Shown here in pieces: positions 1-8,071 of a stretch of DNA of 25,002 nt (its first letter is position 1; every line of letters begins with the position of its first letter). The notes under the pieces were generated by a model, which saw nothing but the letters and a program-made list of their open reading frames with translations, made no database searches and was not told the DNA's origin. Origin of the DNA: Marine Group II euryarchaeote MED-G33 (GTDB taxonomy: Archaea > Thermoplasmatota > Poseidoniia > Poseidoniales > Thalassarchaeaceae); the NCBI GenBank assembly GCA_949538655.1, contig CATISE010000148.1, positions 1-25,002 of the forward strand, written 5' to 3'. The translations under genes were made by a program, and so were the position numbers.

Positions 1-50
1 CATCTTGAGTCCTTCCTTTGAGCGTCCCGCCGACAAAACTCCTCTATATG
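1..50 (-). promoter_or_regulatory. Candidate promoter and ribosome site of a minus-strand gene leaving the window
   Basis: Read on the minus strand, a TATA-like CATATAGAGG (positions 50 to 41) is followed about 25 bases later by GGAAGG (16 to 11). Seven bases after that comes an ATG whose first base is position 3. This fits an archaeal TATA box, a short leader, a Shine-Dalgarno sequence and the start codon of a gene whose body lies left of the window. The coding part is not visible, so this is inference. The rest of 1-117 shows no gene. Confidence 0.4.
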
Positions 51-117
51 AAGGTATACATCGCGATTGAATCCAATCAATATCACTCAAAAGCAATACC
101 TTCGGGCCAAATGAGGA

Positions 118-1311
118 TCACTTGTACTCTAAAATGATGATAAATGACTTGACTGTCGCGTCGTATTGCTTTTCATTGACCAAATCGACTGTCCATTCAC
201 CATCCCCATTATTTCTAAAATGTTGTGTACTGAGGCGAAGTTCAACACAGCGATCATCTTCATGGCAATCTCCTACTGTTCTCTGCTCATCCTCAAGATA
301 AGTCGAATTTGCAACCTCTTCAGTTTCTGAATCTGATTGTGAACCATTGAATACGTAGGCATCGAGTTTGTTGGCACAAATGCTGGATGGTGTGCAGGTT
401 CCCGGTTGCCAGTCATCATCCTGTTTTGGGTAGGTAAATTGAATCTTGACATAGCGGATTGTGTTGCCTGTGTCCTGATTGTAGGTCACTGGAAATTCAA
501 ATGTCTCTGTTCCCGAACCTGAAGTTCCATTTCCATCGATTGTGAATTCAGCCCATGCACCTCGGTAATTGACGAATACATCCATGTCCATGGTGGCAAC
601 GAAACCTTGGTTGTCCGTGACACTGAGTTGAATCTCATATTCACCCGGTGGGACATTTGTCCATTCAGGAGTCTCGCCTATCAAATCCACATCATTGGAA
701 AAAACTCCATCACCATCGCTATCGACGCTGGTATCCAAATCCCATTCATAATCGGTCAAGTATGAACTTGAATCTCCCGCAGCAGAACCTGAACCATCCA
801 AGTAGACAGTAGTGGTTGAAACCGATGTAGATTCGCTGATATCGTTTTCTTCTTCACAAATCCAAGAGAGAATGAAAATACCTGCGGGCGGATTTTCGTC
901 CATACAATCATTGTCTTTGTAATACTCAATATCTGCGGTTGGTTCTGCCGCATCGGCAGCAGCAACAAAGATACTCTTGGTTTCAAAATTCGTCATATCA
1001 CCACTATCTGTGACCGTGAGAGTGACTGTCTTGGCGCCTTCGGCATTGTATGTGTGGGTAACCGATGAGAGGCCAATGCCTTCCTGAGTATTATCATCAC
1101 CAAAGTTCCATTCAAACGTCATTTGATCGTTGTTAGGATCTCGTGTTGCTGATGCATCAAAGGTGACAGATTCTCCAACTTTTACCGTTCCCGCAGGTGA
1201 AATTGTGAACGACACAATTGGAGCGGAATTACCCGACATTGTTTCAAGGCACCCTGCCATTGCAGTGGCCAAAAGAAGGGTCGCTGTGAGCAGCACAGTT
1301 ACGCGTCGCAT
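118..1311 (-). CDS. PKD-domain surface lipoprotein
   Basis: Predicted extracytoplasmic lipoprotein of 397 residues. The chosen ATG (1311) gives a classical signal: basic MRRV, a hydrophobic stretch, then a lipobox-like MAGC with the cysteine at residue 21. An upstream ATG at 1344 would add 11 residues before the signal and is less likely. Residues about 30-117 form a PKD domain (EWNFGDD, VTHTYNAEG, VTLTVTDSG), and about 165-248 a second one (YEWDLD, GEYEIQLSVTDNQG). The second carries an inserted acidic DSDGDG motif of the kind that binds calcium. The C-terminal 140 residues are an unrecognised beta-rich part with four cysteines. PKD domains usually serve in adhesion or spacing of surface proteins; no enzymatic motif is visible. 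It lies 57 bases downstream of the DNA polymerase gene on the same strand, but a functional link is not apparent. Confidence 0.8.
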   Translation of the reverse strand: MRRVTVLLTATLLLATAMAGCLETMSGNSAPIVSFTISPAGTVKVGESVTFDASATRDPNNDQMTFEWNFGDDNTQEGIGLSSVTHTYNAEGAKTVTLTVTDSGDMTNFETKSIFVAAADAAEPTADIEYYKDNDCMDENPPAGIFILSWICEEENDISESTSVSTTTVYLDGSGSAAGDSSSYLTDYEWDLDTSVDSDGDGVFSNDVDLIGETPEWTNVPPGEYEIQLSVTDNQGFVATMDMDVFVNYRGAWAEFTIDGNGTSGSGTETFEFPVTYNQDTGNTIRYVKIQFTYPKQDDDWQPGTCTPSSICANKLDAYVFNGSQSDSETEEVANSTYLEDEQRTVGDCHEDDRCVELRLSTQHFRNNGDGEWTVDLVNEKQYDATVKSFIIILEYK

Positions 1312-1368
1312 GAATACAGGAAGTGTTTGCCCGTCATCAACCATTCGCTAAAATGCACGTCTGCGACG

Positions 1369-3873
1369 TCAGAAGAAGTCGAATGTCTGTTGGCGACTTC
1401 CCAATAACAAATCTTTGTCGGACCATCCATACACTTCGGTGATTCGACCCATGGCCCTAGCGAGACGTTCAGCATAGAACGACCAATCGGGTACTGGTGG
1501 TGCATCTCCGGTCTCGGCAACAAGCCATGGTTCAACGGTTTGGCCTTTTTTTGCATCTGTGACGATGTAACTGACCTTCATACCAGGTGTGAATTGGAGA
1601 CCCCGAGCGATTCGTTTCCGGGCTGCTTGGACATAGGGTAAACCATCGGGATTCGCATACACGCTGTGGAAATCCCATTCGTTCTTCTTTGAGTCCCATT
1701 TTCCTTTACATGAGCGGCTGATGATTAGATCCTCGACATCGGCTTCTCCTGCCTTCACCGAACGAATTAATCCAATAACGTGCTTGTATGCACCTTCTTC
1801 ATCCCCATCGAGGATTCGTTCGAATGTACTCATCATCGTCTTATTGAGCAAGTCAAAAGAATCTGTTCTCCTAACCTCATAACCGCGAATGAGTAAATCT
1901 TCTTCAGGCCAGACAACACGGCCGACATAGCGCTTCTTTGCACCATGACTGAAGAATACTGAGAGGCCTTTCTCAAATTCGAGTTCTGCACCCTCTTTGG
2001 TGAATCGAGCTGCGAGTTCATGTCCAAATGATACCAATGCCTCCTTTCCTTCATCCGGTGCTGAAACAAACACTGAATCAGTATCTGAATACACAACTGG
2101 GTGTCCTTCTTCCTCAAGTGAGTGAATGATTTTCTTAATGTTGGAGCGAGCCCAAGCGGTAATTGCTGAACCGATATCTGGATGTGTGAACCGATAGAAG
2201 GCTGAGGCGAAAACACCGTAGAAAGTATTCATCAGAATTTTCACTGCAGATTGCATTTGATCATGGAACATACGTGTGGAATCATCCTTCGCATTTTTCA
2301 TCAGTGCTTTGTGCTCATCTCGTTGTGCCATCAAGTCCTGTAGCAAACGTGGAACAAGTCCTTCGCGAACCTCCTTCTTCAGGAATTTAGTCCCACTCGG
2401 AGATCGATTCACTTCGGAGGATTCATCTGTACTATCAACACGTGTTGTATGGCAGATATTGTTTGTAATCATAATTGAGGGGTACATCGATTTGAAATCG
2501 AGTATGGCTACCCATGGATATCGTCCTCCTTCGATGTCGTGGACGTAACCGCCGGTAATGGCATCGGATTTTCCTCTACGATTGGTCATGGGAACTGCAA
2601 TATTTTCTCGGTCTGCAAGGCGGATCACCAGACTATCCAACCATTGGCTGGTCGAGCCAATAATTGCTGTCTCCAGTGGTACCATGCCAACAGCTGCGAG
2701 TGCTTCCTTTCTCGCCGTCGCAGAGATCGCATCTAGAATCTCGATGGGAAGCAAAGCGTCCTGCGCGCAATATTCGAGGACAACATCTGGACGTGCTGCC
2801 CATTCCTCATCCATACGGCTGGCATCGACATCCATTTTGCGTAACTCTTCGCGATCGGGGAACAATAGTTCAGAGACGAACTTCAGTGTTTCACGCTTGG
2901 GGCGAAGCGTCATTCTCGCCTCCCACCAGGCATCCATCACACAACGACCGGTCAAATTCCATTTCCGGTTCTGTTGGCGATTGGCCAAAATTGGTGGGCC
3001 TCTCACCCCCCCTTTACAGGCCCCTTCAGTGATTGGAATTCGACCCCAGCCTGCAAGTGCGGCCTTTGTCAATCGATCGTTAGAATCTTCCAACTCCTCC
3101 ATTCGCTCCTTGATCTTCGGCAAATCGAAATTATCGATATTGTATCCTGTGATGATATCGGGGTCACTGTCACGCACCAATCGTGTCAAGCCTTCAAGCA
3201 TCTCACGTTCATCGCCCTTGAAGGTGTGAGTCTCACTTACCCCATTTTGTTCAACCACTGCCGCAGCGCATAGAATGCGGCCGGACTCAATACTGGTTTC
3301 TAAATCAAATGAAAAAGTCACAAATGGTGCTGCAAACGCTTCAATTGCACGCAAATCGTCGATATGGCAGCTGGCTATCTGATCAGTTGGATACAACCCT
3401 CGACCACCCGCATCGCGAATGGCATCACCATCTTTTGGAAGCAATTCACCTTTCCAAGCAATGTGTGGTCCGAGGTCTAAATCCAAGAGAAGGCGTTGTG
3501 GAAATACGATATCGGCACTGCTAACCACCCATCCATCAGATTTGAGAGCATCTCGGATTTTCGGTACGTTGTAGGGTTGCTTGACCTCAACTTTCCAGTG
3601 CGGCTTTGTACCCAAATCCGTCCACTTGTCTACAGGCGGATGAATCTGCGTGACATCTTTCACCTTGCGAGCTTTTTCCAATCGTTCTTCTAGAATCTGT
3701 GAAGGGACCTCTGCGGAACCCATTGTTGCGATTTCCAAAAAGGGGCGCAATCCGTGAACGAGCAGCAATGTGGAATGGCCTTCACGTGCGCGAAGCCAGA
3801 GTTCAACCACGGTTTTTGAACCGAATCCTTGGTAGGAAGCTGAGACAATACAGGCCTCCTCTTCCGCGGACAT
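1369..3873 (-). CDS. polB: Family-B DNA polymerase with 3'-5' exonuclease
   Basis: Replicative-type archaeal DNA polymerase B of 834 residues, close to the usual 770-900. All proofreading motifs are present: Exo I FSFDLETS (D190, E192), Exo II GYNIDNFD (about 243-250) and Exo III YCAQDALL (D372). So are the polymerase motifs: A with DFKSMYPSI (D459), B with KILMNTFYG (545-553) and C with YSDTDS (D597, D599). KKRYVG (646-651) is the usual thumb-proximal lysine motif. Both activities should be intact. The extreme C-terminus, RQQTFDFF, resembles a PCNA-interacting PIP box but is one residue shorter between the hydrophobic residue and the aromatic pair than the canonical QxxhxxFF. The ATG at 3873 gives a normal family N-terminus. 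The gene is divergent from the aminotransferase gene and followed on the same strand by the PKD lipoprotein. Confidence 0.96.
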   Translation of the reverse strand: MSAEEEACIVSASYQGFGSKTVVELWLRAREGHSTLLLVHGLRPFLEIATMGSAEVPSQILEERLEKARKVKDVTQIHPPVDKWTDLGTKPHWKVEVKQPYNVPKIRDALKSDGWVVSSADIVFPQRLLLDLDLGPHIAWKGELLPKDGDAIRDAGGRGLYPTDQIASCHIDDLRAIEAFAAPFVTFSFDLETSIESGRILCAAAVVEQNGVSETHTFKGDEREMLEGLTRLVRDSDPDIITGYNIDNFDLPKIKERMEELEDSNDRLTKAALAGWGRIPITEGACKGGVRGPPILANRQQNRKWNLTGRCVMDAWWEARMTLRPKRETLKFVSELLFPDREELRKMDVDASRMDEEWAARPDVVLEYCAQDALLPIEILDAISATARKEALAAVGMVPLETAIIGSTSQWLDSLVIRLADRENIAVPMTNRRGKSDAITGGYVHDIEGGRYPWVAILDFKSMYPSIMITNNICHTTRVDSTDESSEVNRSPSGTKFLKKEVREGLVPRLLQDLMAQRDEHKALMKNAKDDSTRMFHDQMQSAVKILMNTFYGVFASAFYRFTHPDIGSAITAWARSNIKKIIHSLEEEGHPVVYSDTDSVFVSAPDEGKEALVSFGHELAARFTKEGAELEFEKGLSVFFSHGAKKRYVGRVVWPEEDLLIRGYEVRRTDSFDLLNKTMMSTFERILDGDEEGAYKHVIGLIRSVKAGEADVEDLIISRSCKGKWDSKKNEWDFHSVYANPDGLPYVQAARKRIARGLQFTPGMKVSYIVTDAKKGQTVEPWLVAETGDAPPVPDWSFYAERLARAMGRITEVYGWSDKDLLLGSRQQTFDFF

Positions 3874-4013
3874 GTGTCTTGTTTGTGGCGGGTGTCTTTG
3901 AATTCTATGGGGGGGGTGTTGCTTGAAAAGTTAGAGAAAAGTCATGCGGAATGGTTGAGAACCACCCCTTGAGTTCGCGAGGTTACCAGATATGGGATAC
4001 GTGAGGGATTTCG
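3874..4013. promoter_or_regulatory. Divergent intergenic region between polB and the aminotransferase gene
   Basis: This 140-base region must hold promoters for both flanking genes. On the polB side an AT-rich ATAGAATTC (minus strand, about 3899-3907) lies at TATA distance from a leaderless start. An unbroken run of eight G occupies 3909-3916. No convincing TATA box was found at the expected distance from the aminotransferase start; the AT-rich stretch near 3923-3941 is about 75-90 bases upstream. The promoter assignments are weak. Confidence 0.3.
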
Positions 4014-5042
4014 ATGGATGAACAAATTGATTGGGACTCACTCACCTTCTCTTTCACCCCTACGGATGTCATGTATGTGGCAAAATGCAAACTCGGTGAA
4101 GAATGGGATGAAGGCGAGATGATGCCCTTTGGTGACATCACAATTTCTCCAGCGGCTGGTGTCCTCAACTACGGCCAAGGCCTGTTTGAGGGCATGAAAG
4201 CTCAACGAAGTGTCAATGGTGGAATCGTATTGTTCCGACCTGAGCGCAATGCGGCCCGTCTACAAGCGGGTGCGAAACGATTGGGCATGCCTCCCGTTCC
4301 TGAAGAGATGTTCCTCAACGCAATCGAAGGTGTGGTTGCAGCCAATGCACATTGGGTCCCCCCGACAGGAAAAGGGGCCCTCTACATTCGACCCGTTTTG
4401 TGGGGGACCGGTGCAATTCTCGGTGTGTCTCCTGCCCCCGAATATACATTCATGATCTACGTCTGTCCTGTCGGACCTTACTTCAAGGGTGGAATGCACC
4501 CTATTTCTCTGAAGGTTAGCGATGAGTATCATCGTGCATGTCCCGGTGGTTCTGGTGGTGTCAAAGCGATTGGAAATTATGCACCTGGGATGATGCCATC
4601 GAAAGGGGCAAAGGGCGAAGGTTTTGCTGAAATCATCTATCTCGATGCCGTCGAACATCGTTACATCGAGGAAGTGGGTGCGGCCAACTTTTTCTGTGTC
4701 AAAGATGGAGTCGTTTACACCCCTGAATTGACAGGGACCATCCTGCCGGGAATTACTCGCGCTTCAATCATTGATTTGGCTCGAAGCAAGGGTTACGAGG
4801 TTCGAGAAGAAAAGGTCGACATTGAATTTGTCTTGCAGGCAGATGAATGCTTCTGTGCAGGTACCGCAGCCGTGATCAGTCCGATTGGTTCAATTTGTCA
4901 CGGTGATATCTGTACTATGTATTCCAATAATGAGGTTGGGCCTGTAACCGGTGAGTTGTATGATTCTCTCACTGGAATTCAAACTCAATCGGAACCCGAT
5001 GAATTCGGTTGGATTCGCAATGTCCCACTCCCAAATCTCTGA
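4014..5042 (+). CDS. ilvE: Branched-chain amino acid aminotransferase (class IV)
   Basis: PLP-dependent fold-type IV aminotransferase of 342 residues. It interconverts leucine, isoleucine and valine with their 2-oxo acids, using glutamate/2-oxoglutarate. Visible family marks are NYGQGLFEGMKA (52-63), FRPERNAARLQAGAKRLGMP (74-93), the Schiff-base lysine K184 in GGVKAIGNYA, the pyridine-nitrogen glutamate in EEVGAANFF (219-227), TGTILPGITR (240-249) and the phosphate-binding CAGTAAVISPIGSI (281-294). The GTAAVISPIG form and the length resemble the larger, eukaryote/Bacteroidetes-like BCAT group more than the compact E. coli type; this is a judgement by eye. A D-amino acid or 4-amino-4-deoxychorismate activity is less likely given the substrate-loop residues. 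It is followed after 21 bases by the GST-like gene, probably co-transcribed. Confidence 0.93.
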   Translation: MDEQIDWDSLTFSFTPTDVMYVAKCKLGEEWDEGEMMPFGDITISPAAGVLNYGQGLFEGMKAQRSVNGGIVLFRPERNAARLQAGAKRLGMPPVPEEMFLNAIEGVVAANAHWVPPTGKGALYIRPVLWGTGAILGVSPAPEYTFMIYVCPVGPYFKGGMHPISLKVSDEYHRACPGGSGGVKAIGNYAPGMMPSKGAKGEGFAEIIYLDAVEHRYIEEVGAANFFCVKDGVVYTPELTGTILPGITRASIIDLARSKGYEVREEKVDIEFVLQADECFCAGTAAVISPIGSICHGDICTMYSNNEVGPVTGELYDSLTGIQTQSEPDEFGWIRNVPLPNL

Positions 5043-5063
5043 TTCTGTAAATCGAAGTGATTC

Positions 5064-5738
5064 ATGATGCTACGATTGGTCTACTTTCCAGTTCCAGGCC
5101 GGGCTGAAGCCTGTCGGGTTGCCTTGGCATTTTCAGGTTTAGAATGGGAAGATGTTGAAGTCACTGGAGTTCGATTTGAGATCATGAAAAATGATGGGGA
5201 GTTGCCTTGGGATATGTTGCCAATTTTACAGACCCCAGAAGGAACCATTGCCGAATCATCAGCAATCCTTCGATTTGTAGGGCACGATGTAGGTTTGGTT
5301 CCAGAGGACCGATTTCAATCAGCCAAAGTTGACGAGTTTATCGATGGAATGGGGCCGTTGGCAACTGCACTCAATACAACGTTTGGAATCTCAGATGAAG
5401 ATGAGCGAATTCGACTCAGGAAAGAATTGTTCTCGCCCCAAGGTGCAGGAACCAAAAATCTCGCTTTACTGCAAAGGAAAGTCTCCCAATCAGATACTGG
5501 GTGGGCGGCTGGTACGGATGAGATGACCATCGCTGATCTCAAATTATTCACAGAACTATTCGCACTATTCTCTGGAAACTATGACGGCATAGAAGCATCT
5601 GTGATTTCTGATTACCCTCAACTACTGAAGTATCATGAAAAAGTCGCCAATGAGCCTCGGATCAAAGCGCATTATGCTACAGTGAGTCCAGATGATATCC
5701 GCTGGACGTTCCTTCCGGGAGCATTTGCGAATTTGTGA
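5064..5738 (+). CDS. Glutathione S-transferase-like protein (sigma-type fold)
   Basis: A 224-residue protein with the two-domain GST layout. The N-terminal thioredoxin-like domain (1-80) starts LRLVYFPVPGRAEACR, with the tyrosine (Y7) and GRAE arrangement of sigma/alpha-type cytosolic GSTs. It contains the cis-proline in LPILQTP (P53) and the glutathione-site ES in TIAESSAILRFVG (E64, S65). The C-terminal helical domain (84-224) contains MTIADLKLF, matching the conserved helix-6 aspartate motif. The family conjugates or isomerises using glutathione. Most archaea do not make glutathione, so the real thiol or substrate is unknown. The gene follows the BCAT gene by 21 bases and ends 2 bases from the convergent DUF2892 gene. 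Acquisition from bacteria or eukaryotes is a reasonable inference. Confidence 0.85.
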   Translation: MMLRLVYFPVPGRAEACRVALAFSGLEWEDVEVTGVRFEIMKNDGELPWDMLPILQTPEGTIAESSAILRFVGHDVGLVPEDRFQSAKVDEFIDGMGPLATALNTTFGISDEDERIRLRKELFSPQGAGTKNLALLQRKVSQSDTGWAAGTDEMTIADLKLFTELFALFSGNYDGIEASVISDYPQLLKYHEKVANEPRIKAHYATVSPDDIRWTFLPGAFANL

Positions 5739-5740
5739 TT

Positions 5741-5974
5741 TTATTCACTCTCTGGTAGTGGACAGGTGCTGAATCCGAATAATCGGTAAATGTAGCAATT
5801 TCCAGAGACTGCATTGAAAATCAATGCACCTCCAAGGATTAGTGCTGGTTCAAACAAAGAAGAATCAGTAAAGTAAGTCACTGCGATTACAACAATTGCA
5901 ATCGCTGCCCGAATCATTCTTTCAGTATTACTTTGGTTTTTGATTAGGATTTTCAAGCCACTACTTTCACTCAT
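5741..5974 (-). CDS. Small DUF2892 (YgaP transmembrane-like) membrane protein
   Basis: A 77-residue protein with the DUF2892 pattern: an N-terminal polar stretch ending NTERMIRAAIAI, two closely spaced membrane helices (about 21-37 and 41-56), then a short tail with NAVSGNCYIYRLFGFSTC and two cysteines, C60 and C71. In other organisms this module is stand-alone or fused to rhodanese domains, as in YgaP, where it forms a helical hairpin. Function is not established; links to sulfur handling come only from rhodanese fusions. Its stop faces the GST stop with a 2-base gap. GTGA and TCAC arms flank that junction, but they are only 4 bp and not convincing as a terminator. Confidence 0.8.
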   Translation of the reverse strand: MSESSGLKILIKNQSNTERMIRAAIAIVVIAVTYFTDSSLFEPALILGGALIFNAVSGNCYIYRLFGFSTCPLPESE

Positions 5975-6034
5975 GAAACGCTGGACTGAAATTCGATACT
6001 TGGCTTTTACCAGAACAAAGCCCGAATTTGTGAA

Positions 6035-6481
6035 TCACTTGCGACGCTTACGGCGATCACTTGGTTTGCGGCCCTTCCCGGACTTGAACGACTTGCGTTG
6101 ACTTTGTCCACGCTTATCCCCTACCTTCGGGCCACTCTTCTTCGCAGCCTTCTCCGCTGCCTTGGTCTCTGATTGCTGACTATTCCATGCTGAACCAATC
6201 ACCTGAAGAATGCCTTCCTTTGAATCTGAACCCGTAGCCGAAAGGGCATCTGCAGTCGACACCCACAACCGACCTTCCCGGACATTGGGTCTGGAAGGAT
6301 GGCTGATATTCTCCTCGCGCTTCATCTTGCGAATCCCTGCACTGCGGGCGGCATAGGCCAAACCATCGAGGGTTGGATTGGACACGGAACGACTCTTTGA
6401 AACACGTCTACCTGACCTTCGGCTGACCTTCGAATCGAAGTATCCAGGCCACACGACAATTCGGTCTGGGTGATTGGCCAT
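6035..6481 (-). CDS. srp19: Signal recognition particle 19 kDa protein
   Basis: SRP19 binds the 7S RNA of the archaeal/eukaryotic signal recognition particle and prepares it for SRP54. The SRP19 signature is clear near the N-terminus: VVWPGYFDSKVSRRSGRRV (9-27) followed by NPTLDGLAYAARSAG. A middle segment, RPNVREGRLWVST, fits the second RNA-binding strand. At 148 residues it is longer than many archaeal SRP19 proteins (about 90-110) because of a very basic C-terminal tail rich in K, R, S and G, which may add non-specific RNA binding. It lies 44 bases downstream of S8e and is likely co-transcribed. A hairpin over its ribosome binding site is described separately. Confidence 0.93.
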   Translation of the reverse strand: MANHPDRIVVWPGYFDSKVSRRSGRRVSKSRSVSNPTLDGLAYAARSAGIRKMKREENISHPSRPNVREGRLWVSTADALSATGSDSKEGILQVIGSAWNSQQSETKAAEKAAKKSGPKVGDKRGQSQRKSFKSGKGRKPSDRRKRRK

Positions 6482-6483
6482 CT

Positions 6484-6500
6484 CAGTCCCTCCGAGACTG
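6484..6500 (-). promoter_or_regulatory. Hairpin covering the SRP19 ribosome binding site
   Basis: In the sense of the SRP19 mRNA, CAGTCTC pairs with GGGACTG (7 bp including one U-G pair) around the loop GGA, ending 2 bases before the ATG. The Shine-Dalgarno sequence GGAGG spans the loop and the 3' arm, 7 bases from the start, so the hairpin would sequester it. The regulatory role is inference. Confidence 0.5.
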
Positions 6501-6525
6501 GGAACAGGTCATCTATTGTCAACCT

Positions 6526-6915
6526 TCACTCTAGCAGAACGCCGTTGATTACGCCGTGACTGCCTGGGCGGCTGGTAATTCGAACACGGCCCTTGTCAGT
6601 ATCTACAACTGCACCTTTGGTCATGATGTTTCGACGAACATAGTTGGGATCTGCTGCATTTTCTGCAACGGATTGAAGGGTTGCTTGGGTTACCTTTCCG
6701 GTCTTCTTATCTGCAACATTGATGACTGTATCGAATAGAACACGAACGGTTTGAGAACCCGCACGCTTGCGGTAATTTTTGCGACTTGAATCACCAATCA
6801 TGGTGAACTGCTTTTCAGATGCAATTTCAGTGCGACGCTTGCCTCGGTAACTGCTTGGTCGCTTTAGTCGACCGCCGGATGGCTTGCGTCGTGAGATACC
6901 GTGCCAGTGTGCCAT
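6526..6915 (-). CDS. rps8e: 30S ribosomal protein S8e
   Basis: Archaeal/eukaryotic small-subunit ribosomal protein of 129 residues, the normal archaeal length. The N-terminus GISRRKPSGGRLKRPSSYRG and the block NPYVRRN-like DPNYVRRNIMTKGAVVDTD (88-106) are diagnostic, as is the C-terminal VRITSRPGSHGVINGVLL. It binds 16S rRNA in the small subunit. It is first in a probable two-gene unit with SRP19 and divergent from the ACT-domain gene. Its translation may be self-limited through the small hairpin at its start, as ribosomal proteins often are, but no data in the window show this. Confidence 0.97.
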   Translation of the reverse strand: MAHWHGISRRKPSGGRLKRPSSYRGKRRTEIASEKQFTMIGDSSRKNYRKRAGSQTVRVLFDTVINVADKKTGKVTQATLQSVAENAADPNYVRRNIMTKGAVVDTDKGRVRITSRPGSHGVINGVLLE

Positions 6916-6919
6916 GTTA

Positions 6920-6934
6920 CTTCCCTCTGGGAAG
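6920..6934 (-). promoter_or_regulatory. Hairpin at the S8e ribosome binding site
   Basis: Perfect 6-bp inverted repeat, CTTCCC and GGGAAG with a 3-base loop, ending 4 bases before the S8e ATG. In the mRNA sense the loop and 3' arm read AGAGGGAAG, containing GAGG at a good distance (8 bases) from the start. A TATA-like AAATAAG lies further upstream on the minus strand (about 6951-6957). Confidence 0.5.
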
Positions 6935-7027
6935 CGGGCGACCTACTTCCCTTATTTCAAGAGCGCGATTGGCAATTTTTGCCATGCGGTGGGTAAATAG
7001 AGGAAACACGGCACGGCTAAACTGGTG

Positions 7028-7432
7028 ATGACCATGAGTGATGGGCGTTTGGAATTTAAAATTGAATTGCGAGATGAAGCGGGTCAACTGGCCCTTGTCA
7101 GTCGTGAATTTGCAAATCGAGAAATCAACATCGAAACCATGTGTGCGATCGATACAAACGTGGCGATTGTAACAACCCAAACTGTTCAGGCACGAATGGC
7201 ATTGGATGCATTGGATATTCCGTACACGGCCACAAAATTACTGTCGCAATCAATGCCGGATAAGCCCGGTGCACTTGCAGAATTCTCAGAGCGCTTGGCG
7301 GATGCTGGTGTGAGTATCACTTCGATTTACGTATTGTCAAGAATTCAAGGGGCGACTGAACTTGCCTTCTCTGTTGATGATTTGGACAAGGCCCGGGCGA
7401 CACTCAATATGCACGAATCCGTCCCACCCTGA
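7028..7432 (+). CDS. Stand-alone double ACT-domain protein
   Basis: A protein of about 134 residues made of two ACT-type ligand-binding modules. The first (about 6-60) has IELRDEAGQLALVSREFANREINIETM. The second (about 66-125) has MPDKPGALAEFSERLADAGVSITSIYVLSR, a textbook ACT start (PGALAE, AGVxI, SIYV). Such proteins bind amino acids and act as regulators or subunits of amino acid enzymes; the ligand is not readable. GTG 7025, ATG 7028 and ATG 7034 are possible starts; ATG 7028 is used because a TATA-like TAAATAG lies about 30 bases upstream, fitting a leaderless transcript. The stop codon abuts that of the convergent FAH gene with no spacer. Confidence 0.82.
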   Translation: MTMSDGRLEFKIELRDEAGQLALVSREFANREINIETMCAIDTNVAIVTTQTVQARMALDALDIPYTATKLLSQSMPDKPGALAEFSERLADAGVSITSIYVLSRIQGATELAFSVDDLDKARATLNMHESVPP

Positions 7433-7448
7433 TTAAGCCATAATCAGG
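7428..7448. terminator. Inverted repeat over two abutting stop codons (ACT and FAH genes)
   Basis: Perfect 8-bp arms CCTGATTA and TAATCAGG with the 5-base centre AGCCA. The left arm contains the TGA of the ACT gene (7430-7432) and the TAA complement of the FAH gene (7433-7435). A bidirectional transcript-end or mRNA 3'-end stem is plausible. It lacks the T-run of typical archaeal intrinsic terminators, so termination is inference. Confidence 0.45.
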
Positions 7449-8047
7449 TCTAGTTCTGAAATAACGGCTCCATCTTCGCTTAGCAGTCGGGCTTTAACGC
7501 GGTCCTTTCGATTCAATGGGCCAACACCGGAGGGTGTTCCACAGAATAGCAAATCGCCCTTTTCAAGAGGCGCCCATTGGGATAAATTCGAGATTAAATC
7601 CAGTGGTGAAAATGACATGTCTCCAATCGATGCAACCTGCCGAGGTTCGCCATTGATGGTGAGTTCTAACCGAAGATGTGTGATCTCCACGGGAACTTCG
7701 CAGAAATTCCCGATGATGGCACTGTTGGCAAAGCCCTTCGATTGTGTCCAGGGCATGCCCTCTGATTTGGCGATTTTTTGAGTCATTCGATCTGTCAAAT
7801 CCAAACCAACTGCAATTTCTGAAACTCTTTGATTTTCTCCAAGTTTGAGTACCAATTCAACCTCATGATGAACCTGTTCCAAATGAGAGGGGAGCTGTAA
7901 CTCACAACCGAGGGGTGGTTGTGTAAGAGCGGCCCAGGGTTTGAGGAAAAAGCGAGGGGAGGATAGTGGTTCCCCACCCATTTCCTTTGCATGTTCTGCA
8001 AAAGTCCGAAGAGCACACCAGATACTCGGCATGATGTGCGGAGTCAT
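7433..8047 (-). CDS. Fumarylacetoacetate hydrolase (FAH) family enzyme
   Basis: A 204-residue FAHD1-type protein; this compact family includes acylpyruvases, oxaloacetate decarboxylases and 2-hydroxyhepta-diene-dioate isomerases/hydrolases. It shows FAEHAKEMGG near the N-terminus, FFLKPWAALT, the metal ligands in HHEVELVLKLG (E62, E64) and GLDLTDR (D83), the active-site region KGFANSAIIGNF and the end block LLFCGTPSGVGPL. All key residues expected for a Mg/Mn-dependent C-C bond hydrolase are present, but the exact substrate cannot be read. The start ATG at 8047 is only about 24 bases from the divergent PUA-gene start; ATG 8032 is an alternative. It converges stop to stop with the ACT gene. 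Confidence 0.88.
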   Translation of the reverse strand: MTPHIMPSIWCALRTFAEHAKEMGGEPLSSPRFFLKPWAALTQPPLGCELQLPSHLEQVHHEVELVLKLGENQRVSEIAVGLDLTDRMTQKIAKSEGMPWTQSKGFANSAIIGNFCEVPVEITHLRLELTINGEPRQVASIGDMSFSPLDLISNLSQWAPLEKGDLLFCGTPSGVGPLNRKDRVKARLLSEDGAVISELDLIMA

Positions 8048-8071
8048 CGACTAAGCATCAAATGAGCGGGG

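Noticed and set aside
2558..3229. 223-codon open frame on the plus strand
   Set aside because: It lies antisense to the conserved exonuclease and palm motifs of polB; its protein has no recognisable features.
3909..3916. Run of eight G as a phase-variation tract
   Set aside because: It lies between genes and upstream of polB without repeat expansion; a single homopolymer gives no support for switching, and sequencing error is possible.
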